36,071 bases of DNA, taken from contig JAJXTZ010000005.1 of the NCBI GenBank assembly GCA_021783355.1, positions 1 through 36,071 of the forward strand, read 5' to 3'. A program made the translations under genes and the position numbers. Of the stretch, positions 1 to 8,218 are shown in pieces. The stretch comes from a bacterium. GTDB lineage: Bacteria; Elusimicrobiota; Elusimicrobia; UBA1565; UBA9628. How positions within the stretch are numbered: the first letter of the stretch is position 1; every line of letters starts with the position of its first letter. Below the pieces are notes generated by a model that made no database searches, had not been told where the DNA came from, and was given only the letters and a program-made list of their open reading frames with translations.

Positions 1-3000
1 CCGCCGCCCGCACCGCCGCCGCCGCCGAACCCGCCCAGGGAGGACGGAGCCTTCGGCGCGCCTCCGCCCTTGCCGGACGAAGAGTCGTCGCCGCCGCCGC
101 CGCCGCCCCGGCCTCCATGGGCGGGAGGCGTCCGGCGCGTCGCCGCCGTCCCCGAGGCGGGCGCGGTCGGGCCGCCGCCGAGGTTCGTCTTCGACGAAGG
201 CGGCGTGTCGCCGTCCTGGGGAGGAGTCTCGCCGCTGTCGCCCGTCGCGTCGCGGCGGCCGCCGCTGGGGAGCGTGGCCGGCGGAGGCGCCACGGTGAGA
301 AGGTCGGGAGGAGTGACCCCGGGAGGCATCGGACGCGCGGGCTGACTCAGGGCCACGAAGCGCTTCAGGGCGGGGGCCTTGTCGACCAGCCACTCGTTGA
401 ATTTGCGCAAGGCGCTCTTCGGCTCCTCGGGCTTGGCCGCGGCGTCCTCGGGCTTGGCCGCGGCGTCCTCGGGCTTGGCCGCGGCGTCCTCGGGCTTGGC
501 CGCGGCGTCCTCGGGCCGCGCAGGCCCATCCTCTCCGCGCAGGTTCATGCGCGGGCCCGGAGCTTCGCCCTCGGGAGCCCCCAGGGCTTTGGCGGCCCGG
601 GGTTCGGCGGCCTGGACGGCGGGCGCCTCGGCGGCCTTGGCGACCGGCGCGTCCGGCGCGGGGAGAGCCGCGGGCGCGGGGGCGTCGCCTCCGGGGCCGT
701 CGTTGGCGGACGCCCGGGTCCCGACGGGAGCGTCCGCGGACGGGAGGGAGGGATCGGGGGATTTGAAGGCGTCCATCATGCCGCGCCGCGCCGCGATGAG
801 GTCGCGGTATTCGGCATTGGCGCCCTCGTCGCCGGCGGCCAGCCGCGGCTGGAGCTCCACCGCCTTCGCCATGAAGCCCTTGTTGATCTCCTTGGGGGCC
901 GCGTCCGGCGCGACCTCCAGGACCTCGTGCGGGGCCGGCATGCGCACCGGCAGCTCAGGAGGCTCGGAGGCGAAGCTCGGCTCGTAGCGGACCGGCAGTT
1001 GCGGACGCGGGACCGGGAGCTGGACCTTTTCCGGCACGACCGGCTCGGCCGGCGCCGCCGGCGGAGCCGGGGGCGGGACCTCCTCCACCTTCGGGATCGG
1101 GGCGGCGTCGGGGCCCTTGGAGAAATGGTGCGCGGCCAGCACGCCCATGAAGGCGGCGTCCGCCGTGATCTTGCCGAGGTCCGACCAGCGCGCGCCCTCG
1201 TCGTTCCAGTCGGTCACCAGATGACTGACGTCATTGTACACCATGCCGCCCATGGCGGCCGTCATCGTCACGTCGAAGGTCTGCGCCGCCACGCGTCCCA
1301 CCTTGGCGATCGTGGGCGCCAGGCGGGGCACCACCGCCTCGGCGCCGACCGAGAGGCCCTCGCCCAGCATCGAAAGGCCGCCGCCGGCCACGACGACCAC
1401 CGCGGCGGTCTCCACCAGGCGGCCGCTCATCGAGGCCAGGAAACCGCCGACCTTGTTGCCGTGCGCGGCCATGTAGTCGCCGGCCTCGAACTTGCTGGCG
1501 GCCATCAGCATCTCGCTGTCCAGAGGGGGGGTTTCGCCGGCCATGCGGTACGCGATCGGAGCGCGCGTCCGGCTCATGCCGTTTTCGGCCATGGTCTTGA
1601 GGCGGTTCTTGACCGCCGTCTCGCGCAGCATCCCGGTCTGGTCATTGGTCAAGCCGCCCAGAAGCGACTTGTCGGCGTCGCTCATCAGCAGGCGGTTGGC
1701 CGGGTTGTTGTACCACTGGGTCTTGGCCTCCAGCCGCATCGCGTCGGAGCCGGCGACGGTGCCCACGGCCTCGTCCCAGCCCGCGCGGGCATACATCCCG
1801 ACCGAACTGAAGGCCCCGCCCACCGCCTGGACCGCGCCGACGTCGCCGAGGTGGGACAGCGCCGAACCCTTGGTGATCTCATACCGGAAGGCCTTCGACT
1901 CCCAGCACTGGCCCTTGGCGCAGTCCTCGGCGGTCTTCCACGCCCCATTGGCCTGCGTCCAGCGCTGGGCGCGGACGTGCATGACGGTCTTGGACTCCGC
2001 CCAAGGCTTGTACCAGGGCTGCTCGACCGCCTGGGCGGACTCGCCCCAGTGCAGCTTGGAGCCGTCGAAAAGGTACTCCCACTGGATCTTCTGGTCGAAA
2101 TTGCTCGCGTGCCCGTCGGCTCCGATCAGGGCCTGGCCGATCACGCCGAAGGAGAACCGCCCCTGCTTGCGGTCGCGGTACACCGGGGCGTCCTTGAAGA
2201 CGCCGCTGGTCACCCGCTTGGTCCCGTCCCGGAACGCGTAGATCAAGGTGAACTCGCGGTGGTCGTTGATGGAGAGCCGCACGGGCGGGCCCAGGCGCGG
2301 GTCCTGCAGGGCGTCGTTGACCGGGATCGCGTTGTCGTACAGGAAATTGGCCAGCTCCGCGGTCCGCTCCGGGTCCGCCGTCCCGTACAGGGCCTTCACC
2401 GCCTGGGCGGCCAGGCTCTGCGCCTTCCGTCGCCGCGCGGCCTGGTCGCGCGTGGAGACCAGGGCCATCACCGAGACGTTCCAGCCCAGGGTCTTGCCCT
2501 TGTCGTCCAGGAGCTGCGTGACGTCCGGGGAGCGCACGACGATCTGGTGGCCGTTCTGGAGGACCATCTTCGACAGCGCGAAGCGCCCGTACGCGTCGAT
2601 CTCGCCGACGCGCAGGGTCACCGCGCCCGGCGTCCCGGCGGGGGCGGGCTTGGCGCGGATCTCGACGCGGCGGTCCTTGCCGATCGTCGTCACCGAGCCG
2701 CTGAGCAGGTCCTGGATGCGGTGCTCGCCGGTCTTGGCGTCCACGCTCTCCACGCGCACCGCGCGCCCGTCCTTGAAGCTGGTGACGCGGTTGACGCCCT
2801 TGACGGCGTCGTAGGCTTGGCGGCTGGCCAGGCGTCCCGAGACGAACGCGTCCGAGAGCGCGGAGCGGACCTTCCCGGCGCCGTCGAAATCGACCTCGGT
2901 GATCGCCGTCTCGGCGGCCTTGCGCTGGATCAGCAATTGGGCCAGGACGCCCGGCGAAGTGCCGCGGAAGGAGGTCGATCCGTCGGGCGCCCGCGTCTCC

Positions 3001-4133
3001 AGGCCCACGTAGCTGCGCCCGTCGCGCGTGTAGCCGGCGAGGGTCGCCCCGGTCGAGCCGGCGCCGGCGGGGTAGATCTCCCAGGGCTGGAAGGTCTGGC
3101 CGAGGGGGACGCGGCGGGCGGCGACCTCGCGCTGAAGGAAGCCGCGGTAGTACCACAGCTCCTTCAGGAAGTCGCCCAGGGCCGGCCGGGCCAGCCCGAT
3201 GCGGTTGAGGCGCTCGCCCAGCCCCGACAGATCCTTGAGCTCGGCGGGCATGCCCAGGTTGCGCGCGATGTAGGACTCCTGCGATTCCAAGTTCGCGACC
3301 ATCGCGTCCAGGCTGGGGAAGGAGGCGGGATCCTGGCCGAAGCTGCGCTCCGCGCCGCCCGCGAGGGCCAGCAGGTTGGCCCGGAGGCGCGCGCGCTCGT
3401 CCAGGAACTTCTTCTCGCCGCCGTCCGGCAGCGCGTACCGGAAGGGCTGGAGAGCGGCGCCCAGGGCCGAGACGATCCCGCCCGAGGCGACCGTCCGTCC
3501 CTTGACCGGCGGGGCGGCGCGGCGCTCCGCCGGCGCCGGGATGACCTCCCGCTTGGTGCGGATGGAGCGCAGGGTGTGAGGGTCGCTCTCCGGCGTGTAA
3601 TCCACCGCGGTCTTCGCCGCGGGGGCCGCGCCGGAGCCGTCGCGCGGCTTGGTCTTCAGGCCCGCGCGGTCCCGCGACGCGTCGAAGACGCGCCCGGCCT
3701 GCTCCGGATGGACCGAGAGGCCCGCCAGCTGGCGCCCCACCAGGGCCAGCGCGTCGGCCTGGCGCGCGGGAGGGACCGCCTCGGCGGCGCGCAGCCCCTT
3801 GAGCGCGGCCGGATCCAGGGGTCCCGTCTCGGACAAGAGCTCGGCGCCCAGGGCCAGCCGCGCCGACACGATCTTGCGCGTGGAAGTCTCAAGCCCCGCG
3901 CCGGCCGCGTCGAACTCGGACCGCAGGACGCCTAGCCGCGCCTTCAGGCGGGTCCGGGAACCGGAGCCCGACTCCCGGAAGGCGACGATCGTCTTGAGCA
4001 GGGCCGCCGAGCTCTCCGGGAGGCTCGCCGCGGGGGCGCCCGCCGCGGCGGCGGACGACCGCGACGGAGAGACCGCCGCGAAGGCCATCGCGGCCGCTAA
4101 GAGGAGGGAGGGCGTGCGTCGCAGGCGCATCAT
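1..4133 (-). CDS. Giant secreted protein with degenerate J-like segment, 3' end outside window
   Basis: The minus frame stays open from ATG 4133 (a second in-frame ATG is at 4130) to the window edge, at least 1377 codons; I spot-checked the translation at several places. The N-terminus is basic followed by an Ala/Leu-rich stretch, a typical signal peptide, so export is inferred. The central ~900 residues match no family I recognise. A hydrophobic stretch lies around 1480-1250. Near residues 1062-1117 (about 780-950) the text HEVLEVAPDAAPKEI and a later EYRDLIAARRG resemble a DnaJ J-domain, but the HPD signature reads QPR. After this come Pro/Ala-rich sequence, four copies of EDAAAKP, and a Gly/Ser-rich tail. 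The promoter and a perfect palindrome lie just upstream. Function is unknown; a cell-surface or matrix protein is only a guess. Confidence 0.8.
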   Translation of the reverse strand, partial: MMRLRRTPSLLLAAAMAFAAVSPSRSSAAAAGAPAASLPESSAALLKTIVAFRESGSGSRTRLKARLGVLRSEFDAAGAGLETSTRKIVSARLALGAELLSETGPLDPAALKGLRAAEAVPPARQADALALVGRQLAGLSVHPEQAGRVFDASRDRAGLKTKPRDGSGAAPAAKTAVDYTPESDPHTLRSIRTKREVIPAPAERRAAPPVKGRTVASGGIVSALGAALQPFRYALPDGGEKKFLDERARLRANLLALAGGAERSFGQDPASFPSLDAMVANLESQESYIARNLGMPAELKDLSGLGERLNRIGLARPALGDFLKELWYYRGFLQREVAARRVPLGQTFQPWEIYPAGAGSTGATLAGYTRDGRSYVGLETRAPDGSTSFRGTSPGVLAQLLIQRKAAETAITEVDFDGAGKVRSALSDAFVSGRLASRQAYDAVKGVNRVTSFKDGRAVRVESVDAKTGEHRIQDLLSGSVTTIGKDRRVEIRAKPAPAGTPGAVTLRVGEIDAYGRFALSKMVLQNGHQIVVRSPDVTQLLDDKGKTLGWNVSVMALVSTRDQAARRRKAQSLAAQAVKALYGTADPERTAELANFLYDNAIPVNDALQDPRLGPPVRLSINDHREFTLIYAFRDGTKRVTSGVFKDAPVYRDRKQGRFSFGVIGQALIGADGHASNFDQKIQWEYLFDGSKLHWGESAQAVEQPWYKPWAESKTVMHVRAQRWTQANGAWKTAEDCAKGQCWESKAFRYEITKGSALSHLGDVGAVQAVGGAFSSVGMYARAGWDEAVGTVAGSDAMRLEAKTQWYNNPANRLLMSDADKSLLGGLTNDQTGMLRETAVKNRLKTMAENGMSRTRAPIAYRMAGETPPLDSEMLMAASKFEAGDYMAAHGNKVGGFLASMSGRLVETAAVVVVAGGGLSMLGEGLSVGAEAVVPRLAPTIAKVGRVAAQTFDVTMTAAMGGMVYNDVSHLVTDWNDEGARWSDLGKITADAAFMGVLAAHHFSKGPDAAPIPKVEEVPPPAPPAAPAEPVVPEKVQLPVPRPQLPVRYEPSFASEPPELPVRMPAPHEVLEVAPDAAPKEINKGFMAKAVELQPRLAAGDEGANAEYRDLIAARRGMMDAFKSPDPSLPSADAPVGTRASANDGPGGDAPAPAALPAPDAPVAKAAEAPAVQAAEPRAAKALGAPEGEAPGPRMNLRGEDGPARPEDAAAKPEDAAAKPEDAAAKPEDAAAKPEEPKSALRKFNEWLVDKAPALKRFVALSQPARPMPPGVTPPDLLTVAPPPATLPSGGRRDATGDSGETPPQDGDTPPSSKTNLGGGPTAPASGTAATRRTPPAHGGRGGGGGGDDSSSGKGGGAPKAPSSLGGFGGGGGAGG
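431..514. repeat. Four tandem 21-bp repeats inside the giant secreted protein gene
   Basis: The unit gcttggccgcggcgtcctcgg occurs four times head to tail (431-451, 452-472, 473-493, 494-514). It keeps the reading frame and encodes the heptad EDAAAKP on the minus strand. It looks like a flexible linker that has grown by slippage; copy number may vary among strains. Confidence 0.9.
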
Positions 4134-4187
4134 AGCCAGGGTATCCCCAAGGGACCCAACCGGGCAGGGGCCCAAGACCCATCGGCT

Positions 4188-4207
4188 CCTAGGACTAAAG
4201 TCCTAGG
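4188..4207. promoter_or_regulatory. Perfect 20-bp palindrome (candidate operator)
   Basis: Arms CCTAGGACT (4188-4196) and AGTCCTAGG (4199-4207) are exact reverse complements around a two-base centre. The palindrome sits between a candidate promoter (4228-4256) and the start of the giant secreted gene at 4133. A two-base loop is unfavourable in RNA, so a dimeric protein-binding site is more likely than a terminator. A related shorter palindrome lies in the pilT promoter. Confidence 0.6.
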
Positions 4208-4227
4208 CGTCCCGAGGGGCTGACGGT

Positions 4228-4256
4228 AGCATAACCCCGCCGGACGGCCCGCGCAA
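4228..4256 (-). promoter_or_regulatory. Candidate sigma-70-type promoter of the giant secreted gene
   Basis: On the minus strand TTGCGC (4256-4251) is followed after 17 bases by TATGCT (4233-4228). The same TTGCGC box with a 17-base spacer precedes tRNA-Lys in this window. Transcription would start near 4221, putting the palindrome in the early leader. Confidence 0.45.
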
Positions 4257-4264
4257 GGGCTAAT

Positions 4265-5164
4265 TTAAGAGGGCTTCAGGGCGGACAAACGCTCCTCGAA
4301 CCGCGCCTGGGCCTTGCTCCCTTCCTCTTTGAGGAGATGGTACTTGCTGGCCTTGGGCGACAGGATGACGAGGAACTTCGCCGGGACGCCGGCGCGGCGG
4401 TAGGCGGCGACCTTGTGGTGGCCGTCCAGGAGGAAGCCGGCCATGAAGGAGTGCAGGGTCTTGTTCGTGCCCTTCTTGACCTGCTCCGGAATGCCGCGCT
4501 GGTACATGCCCAGCATCAGCACGCGCGGGCGGTCGCCGTTCTGGATCATCTGCTGGTAGAGCTTGACGTACTCTTCCTTGAGCGCGGCGCGGGGGACCAG
4601 CGGGATCACGAAGTCGTACTGCTTCTCGACCACGCCGCCGTCGGCGTGGCGGAAGATGCGCGGACGCTGGCACTCGTAGTGCTCCCAGCCGGAGAGGAGT
4701 CCCTCTTCCTTGGGGTCCTCGATGTCCCAGAGCTCCATGAACTCGCTCTGGAAGAAGTAGGACGCCTCGTCCTCGGAGTCGTACGGCCCGGCCAGGTTGA
4801 CCGAGGTCTCGAAGACGAGGTACTCGCCCTTCTCCATCAGGTCCAGCATGGGAGCGAGTTCCTGCACCAGCGCCTCGTCCACGGGGCGAGGGAGCTGGAT
4901 GGTCTTGGGCAGGTTGGCGATCTTGCGGGAGGTGGGCAGGCGCGGCTCCTGCAGCATCTTGAACCAGAAGTGGCAGGTGTCGCAGTCGTTGCCGATCTCG
5001 AACTTGCGCGCCCCATTGACTTCGAGGAACAGCGAGTTCGCCTCGCCGTGGCGCTTCTCCACGGCGACCTTGAAGAAACCTTTGCCCTGCGGGACCTTGA
5101 CGCGAACGACGCCGTCGGCGACGGCCGTCACCTCAAGTTTCGGCGGCTTGGTCTCTGAAGTCAC
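4265..5164 (-). CDS. ParB/sulfiredoxin-like protein with N-terminal Cys-x2-Cys-His motif
   Basis: A 299-residue soluble protein with no signal peptide. The GTG start at 5164 is chosen because GGAGGAG lies a few bases upstream; the same frame runs open further upstream but would cross the divergent gene at 5321. Two motifs stand out: CDTCHFWF at residues 61-68, a possible metal or redox site, and DGHHKVAAYRRAGVP from residue 247, which resembles the DGHHR core of the ParB/sulfiredoxin-like nucleotide-binding fold. In that family this loop binds CTP or ATP. The rest, rich in acidic and aromatic residues, is unfamiliar. It is divergent from the coiled-coil gene. A ParB-like nuclease or nucleotide-binding role is possible but unproven; chromosome partitioning is unlikely because no ParA is adjacent. 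Confidence 0.75.
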   Translation of the reverse strand: MTSETKPPKLEVTAVADGVVRVKVPQGKGFFKVAVEKRHGEANSLFLEVNGARKFEIGNDCDTCHFWFKMLQEPRLPTSRKIANLPKTIQLPRPVDEALVQELAPMLDLMEKGEYLVFETSVNLAGPYDSEDEASYFFQSEFMELWDIEDPKEEGLLSGWEHYECQRPRIFRHADGGVVEKQYDFVIPLVPRAALKEEYVKLYQQMIQNGDRPRVLMLGMYQRGIPEQVKKGTNKTLHSFMAGFLLDGHHKVAAYRRAGVPAKFLVILSPKASKYHLLKEEGSKAQARFEERLSALKPS

Positions 5165-5212
5165 TCGCTCCTCCGCGCCGCGGGTCTTGCCGTCGCCCGG
5201 CGGTGCCCCGTC

Positions 5213-5241
5213 AGTGTAGCTGATTCTCTCGTCGGCGTCCA
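5213..5241 (-). promoter_or_regulatory. Weak candidate promoter for the ParB/Srx-like gene
   Basis: On the minus strand TGGACG (5241-5236), a 17-base spacer and TACACT (5218-5213) fit a loose sigma-70 pattern, with a leader of about 40 bases before GTG 5164. Confidence 0.3.
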
Positions 5242-5289
5242 GTTCGCCTCGGCGGACTCCTCTCCTGGCCGGCGGGAAGGCCATATTTC

Positions 5290-5314
5290 CGTAATACGCC
5301 TCCCTTATATTACG
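5290..5314. promoter_or_regulatory. Inverted repeat CGTAATA-N11-TATTACG between divergent genes
   Basis: Seven-base arms at 5290-5296 and 5308-5314 are exact reverse complements. This is an AT-rich island in GC-rich surroundings, overlaps a TATATT box (5306-5311) and lies just before the coiled-coil gene start at 5321. It may be an operator for the coiled-coil gene. Confidence 0.4.
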
Positions 5315-5320
5315 AGGCGA

Positions 5321-7777
5321 ATGGAGCAGTGGGACGAGCAGGCCCTCCGGGAGATCAACAACCTCGACGCCGCGCGGCTGGCCATCCGCGGGGCTCTGGC
5401 CACCATCCGCGACCTGCAGGACGCCAACGCGGGGCTCAAGGGCCAGGTCCAGGACGAGGCGTCCAAGCGCAAGGTCCTGGAGACGCGCCTCGCGGCCCTC
5501 GACGACCGCCTGGCCGACTGGCAGGCAAAAGCCGCCGAATGGGAGAAGGAGCGTCAGGAGCGCGAGCGCGGCATGCAGGCCTGGAAGAACGAGGCCCGGC
5601 AGGAGGTCCGCGGCGAGGAGCGCGCGCGCATCGAGGAGGACCGCCGCCGGACCGAGGAGATCGTCGCCCGCCTGCGCGCGGACCTGGCCGCGATGGCCCA
5701 GGCGCAGAAGGGCAAGGAGGAGGCCTGGGCCACCCTGCGCGGAGAGCTCGAGAAGCGCGACCGCGAGATCGCCGCCCTGCGCCGCGACAAGGAGGAGTCC
5801 CTCGACCGCGCGCGGCACGACCTCGACATGGTGGAGGAGCTGCGCACGGCCCGCGACCGCGAGATCGCCGCCGCGACGCGCGCGCGCGAGGTCGAGCTGC
5901 AGGACAAGGCCAACGAGATCGCCGCGCTCAAGCGCGCCAACGACGAGGCGCGCCAGGCGCTCGAGGAGCTCTCCCGCGACCAGGAGCTGCGCGCCAAGGC
6001 CCGCGAGGAGCAGTTCGCCAAGGCCTACCAGCTCAAAGAGAAGGACCTGGTCGCGCGCTACCAGCGCCGGGAGTCCGAGTTGCAGGCGCAGTGGTCGGAG
6101 CTCGAGCAGGGGCTGTGGGCGAAGGCCAAGCAGTCGCGCGCCCAGCTCGACGAGGCGGTGCGCCAGCAGTTCGACGAGCGCGCCCGCCAGCTCGCCGACC
6201 GCGCCAACGAGATCGAGGCCCTGCTCGCGCGCCGCAAGACCGAGCTCGACGAGGACTTCACGCGGCGCTGCTCAGAGGCCGAGGCGCGCTACGCCGACGC
6301 CGAGAAGCGCCTGCTGGCCGGCTGGGACGAGAAGGAAAAGCGGGCGTCCCTGCGCGCGCAGTCCGAGCTGGCGGCCGAGCGCGAGACGATGCGCGCCGAG
6401 TGGGAGGAGCGGCGCAAGGCGCTGGAGAACGAGGCCGCCGAGCGCCTGCGCGCCCTGGACGCGCGCGCCGAGGAGGGGGAGCGCGAGCGCAAGCATCTCC
6501 AGCGCCGCCTGCTGGAGGAGGCCGCGCGCAAGGACGCCGAGCGCGTGCGCGCGCAAGACGACTTCGCCGCGGACAAGGCCGCGGAGCTCGACAAGGAGCG
6601 CGCGCAGGCCCTGGCGGAGGCGGCCGAGCGGCGGCGGGCGCTGGAGGAGGAGGCCCGGGCGCGCGAGGAGCGCCGCCAGGCCGATCTGACCGCCCAGCAG
6701 ACCGCGCTGACCGAGGAGCACGAGCGCCGCCGCGCGGAGCTGATGGACGAGCACCGGCGCGCGCTGGCCGCGGAGCGCGCGGCGCTGTCGGCCGAGTTCG
6801 ACGCCCGCCAGCGCGCGCTCGACGACGAGCACCGCGCCAAGACCGCCGAGGCCGAGCGCGCCGCCCGCGCCCTGGTCGAGCAGCACGAGGCCTGGAAAGC
6901 CTCCCTGCGCGAGGACTACCTGCGCAAGGAGAAGGACCTGGACGCGCGCTGGGCCGCCCGGGAGGGGGACCTCGTGCGCCGCTACGACACGGCCGCCGAG
7001 GAGCAGCGCCGCTCCTTCCTCGCCGAGGCCGCCGGGCTGCGAGACCAGGCCGAGGCCCAGCGCCGGCGCGCCGAGGAGGACGCGCTGCGCCGCGAGCAGG
7101 TCCTGCGCCAGGACTACGAGCGCGGCTTGGCCGAGCTGCGGACCGCCCACGCGCGCGACCTCTCCGCCCGCGACGCGGCGCAGGAGGCGCGCCTGGGCGA
7201 GCTGCGCCGCGCCTGCGACGAGGCCGTGAGCCTGGCCCGGGAGAAATCCTTCGAGGAGCTGGCCCGCGACCGCGCGGTCCTGCAGGAGGAGCTCTCCCGC
7301 CTGCACGAGGCCGCCGCCGCCCGTAAGGCCGAGGACGAGCGGCGCGCGACCGCCGACGCCGCCCGCATCCGGGAGCTGGAGGCCCGTCTGGCCGCCGCCG
7401 ACCGCGCGCGCCAGGAGACCGCCGAGGACTCCGCCGCCGCCGCGCGCGACCTGGCCGCCCTGCGCGCCCAGCTGGCCGAGCGCGACCGTCTCTCCGGGCT
7501 GGAGCGCGAGCGCGTGCGCGAGGAGGCCCGCCTGGCCGCCTCCGCCGAGCTCGCCAAGACCCTGCAGGAGGCCGAGAACGAGCGCGCCAAGGCCTTCGCC
7601 GCACGCGTGGCCGAGAACGAGAAGGCCGCCGCCGCGCGCCGCCGGGCGCTGGACGCGGCCTTGGCCGAGCGCGCGCGGGCCTTGGACGACCGCGAGCGGC
7701 GCCTGGAGGAGGACGCGGCGGTGCTCGACGAGGCGCGCCGCGCCGACGAGCAGCGCCGCCGCCGGCCGTCCGCCTGA
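5321..7777 (+). CDS. Long coiled-coil protein (818 residues)
   Basis: ATG 5321 is preceded by GAGG at suitable spacing. Almost the whole protein is Glu/Arg/Ala/Lys-rich with continuous heptad-like patterning, predicting one very long alpha-helical coiled coil. There is no signal peptide, membrane segment, Walker motif or globular domain, and very few prolines after the first residues. The C-terminus ends in a short basic tail. Similarity to SMC or myosin rods would be compositional only. A cytoskeletal, scaffold or spacer role in the cytoplasm is a reasonable inference from shape, not from homology. It is divergent from the ParB/Srx-like gene and is followed by a YtxH-type gene with its own promoter. 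The strong codon bias here generates long false frames on other strands. Confidence 0.85.
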   Translation: MEQWDEQALREINNLDAARLAIRGALATIRDLQDANAGLKGQVQDEASKRKVLETRLAALDDRLADWQAKAAEWEKERQERERGMQAWKNEARQEVRGEERARIEEDRRRTEEIVARLRADLAAMAQAQKGKEEAWATLRGELEKRDREIAALRRDKEESLDRARHDLDMVEELRTARDREIAAATRAREVELQDKANEIAALKRANDEARQALEELSRDQELRAKAREEQFAKAYQLKEKDLVARYQRRESELQAQWSELEQGLWAKAKQSRAQLDEAVRQQFDERARQLADRANEIEALLARRKTELDEDFTRRCSEAEARYADAEKRLLAGWDEKEKRASLRAQSELAAERETMRAEWEERRKALENEAAERLRALDARAEEGERERKHLQRRLLEEAARKDAERVRAQDDFAADKAAELDKERAQALAEAAERRRALEEEARAREERRQADLTAQQTALTEEHERRRAELMDEHRRALAAERAALSAEFDARQRALDDEHRAKTAEAERAARALVEQHEAWKASLREDYLRKEKDLDARWAAREGDLVRRYDTAAEEQRRSFLAEAAGLRDQAEAQRRRAEEDALRREQVLRQDYERGLAELRTAHARDLSARDAAQEARLGELRRACDEAVSLAREKSFEELARDRAVLQEELSRLHEAAAARKAEDERRATADAARIRELEARLAAADRARQETAEDSAAAARDLAALRAQLAERDRLSGLERERVREEARLAASAELAKTLQEAENERAKAFAARVAENEKAAAARRRALDAALAERARALDDRERRLEEDAAVLDEARRADEQRRRRPSA

Positions 7778-7795
7778 GCGCCGCAGCCTGACCGC

Positions 7796-7824
7796 TTGAC
7801 AGGCCCGGACCCAAGTGGCATCAT
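7796..7824 (+). promoter_or_regulatory. Sigma-70-type promoter of the YtxH-like gene
   Basis: TTGACA (7796-7801), a 17-base spacer and CATCAT (7819-7824) form a plausible promoter with a consensus -35 box, giving a leader of about 50 bases before ATG 7883. Confidence 0.5.
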
Positions 7825-7882
7825 AAACCCAAGAGGCCCAGGCGTCCTCTGGGCCGTCGAGAGTGAGTCGCACGGAGGGCTT

Positions 7883-8164
7883 ATGGCCGACAACGAAGGT
7901 TCGAACGGTCTTTTCTATTTCCTGGCCGGCACCGCGCTGGGCGCCGCGTTGGGAGTGCTCCTGGCCCCGCGCTCGGGCCGCGAGACCCGCGAGCAGTTGG
8001 GCGAGTGGCTCGATGAGCGCCGCGCCAAGGGCGCCGAGCTCCTGCACAAGGTGAAGGAGGAGTCCCTGGTCAAGAAGGACGCGGTCGCCGCCGCCGCCAA
8101 GGCCGCCAAGCAGGCCTACGGCGAGACGAACGCGAAGCATCATCACGACGCCGTCGCCGCTTAA
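7883..8164 (+). CDS. YtxH-domain small membrane protein
   Basis: A 93-residue protein. ATG 7883 is chosen over an upstream in-frame start at 7796 because GGAGGG lies directly before it and the upstream start falls inside the promoter. A single hydrophobic glycine/alanine-rich helix (FYFLAGTALGAALGVLLAP, about residues 11-29) is followed by RSGRETREQL, the standard YtxH signature, then a charged amphipathic helix and a His-containing tail. YtxH-family proteins are membrane-anchored and often stress-associated, with no known enzyme activity. It is monocistronic, ending before a strong hairpin shared with the converging operon. Confidence 0.85.
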   Translation: MADNEGSNGLFYFLAGTALGAALGVLLAPRSGRETREQLGEWLDERRAKGAELLHKVKEESLVKKDAVAAAAKAAKQAYGETNAKHHHDAVAA

Positions 8165-8190
8165 GGACCGGGCGGGACGCGCGCCGGACA

Positions 8191-8218
8191 CGAGGGCTCC
8201 CCGCGAGGGGGGCCCTCG
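8191..8218. terminator. 12-bp hairpin between converging genes, likely bidirectional terminator
   Basis: Arms 8191-8202 and 8207-8218 pair over 12 positions (one G-T wobble) around a GCGA tetraloop. It lies between the stop of the YtxH-like gene (8164) and the stop of the oppositely oriented reductase gene (8219). There is no real U-tract on the plus side, so efficiency is uncertain. Confidence 0.65.

Noticed and set aside
431-514. CRISPR-like array
   Set aside because: The repeats are directly adjacent with no spacers and lie in frame within a coding region.
117-3935. A 1272-codon plus-strand frame opposite the giant secreted gene
   Set aside because: It is rich in Arg/Gly/His without any domain or signal peptide, while the minus frame has a signal peptide, normal composition and a promoter. 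In GC-rich DNA such antisense frames arise from codon bias.
5165-5818. In-frame extension of the ParB/Srx-like protein to 517 residues
   Set aside because: It would run through the divergent promoter region and opposite the coiled-coil gene, and the added residues look like antisense composition. GTG 5164 has a clear ribosome site.
6272-8191. Long minus-strand frames opposite the coiled-coil gene
   Set aside because: Leu/Gly/Ala- or Ser/Arg-rich mirror translations of Glu/Arg/Ala codons; no start signal or family.
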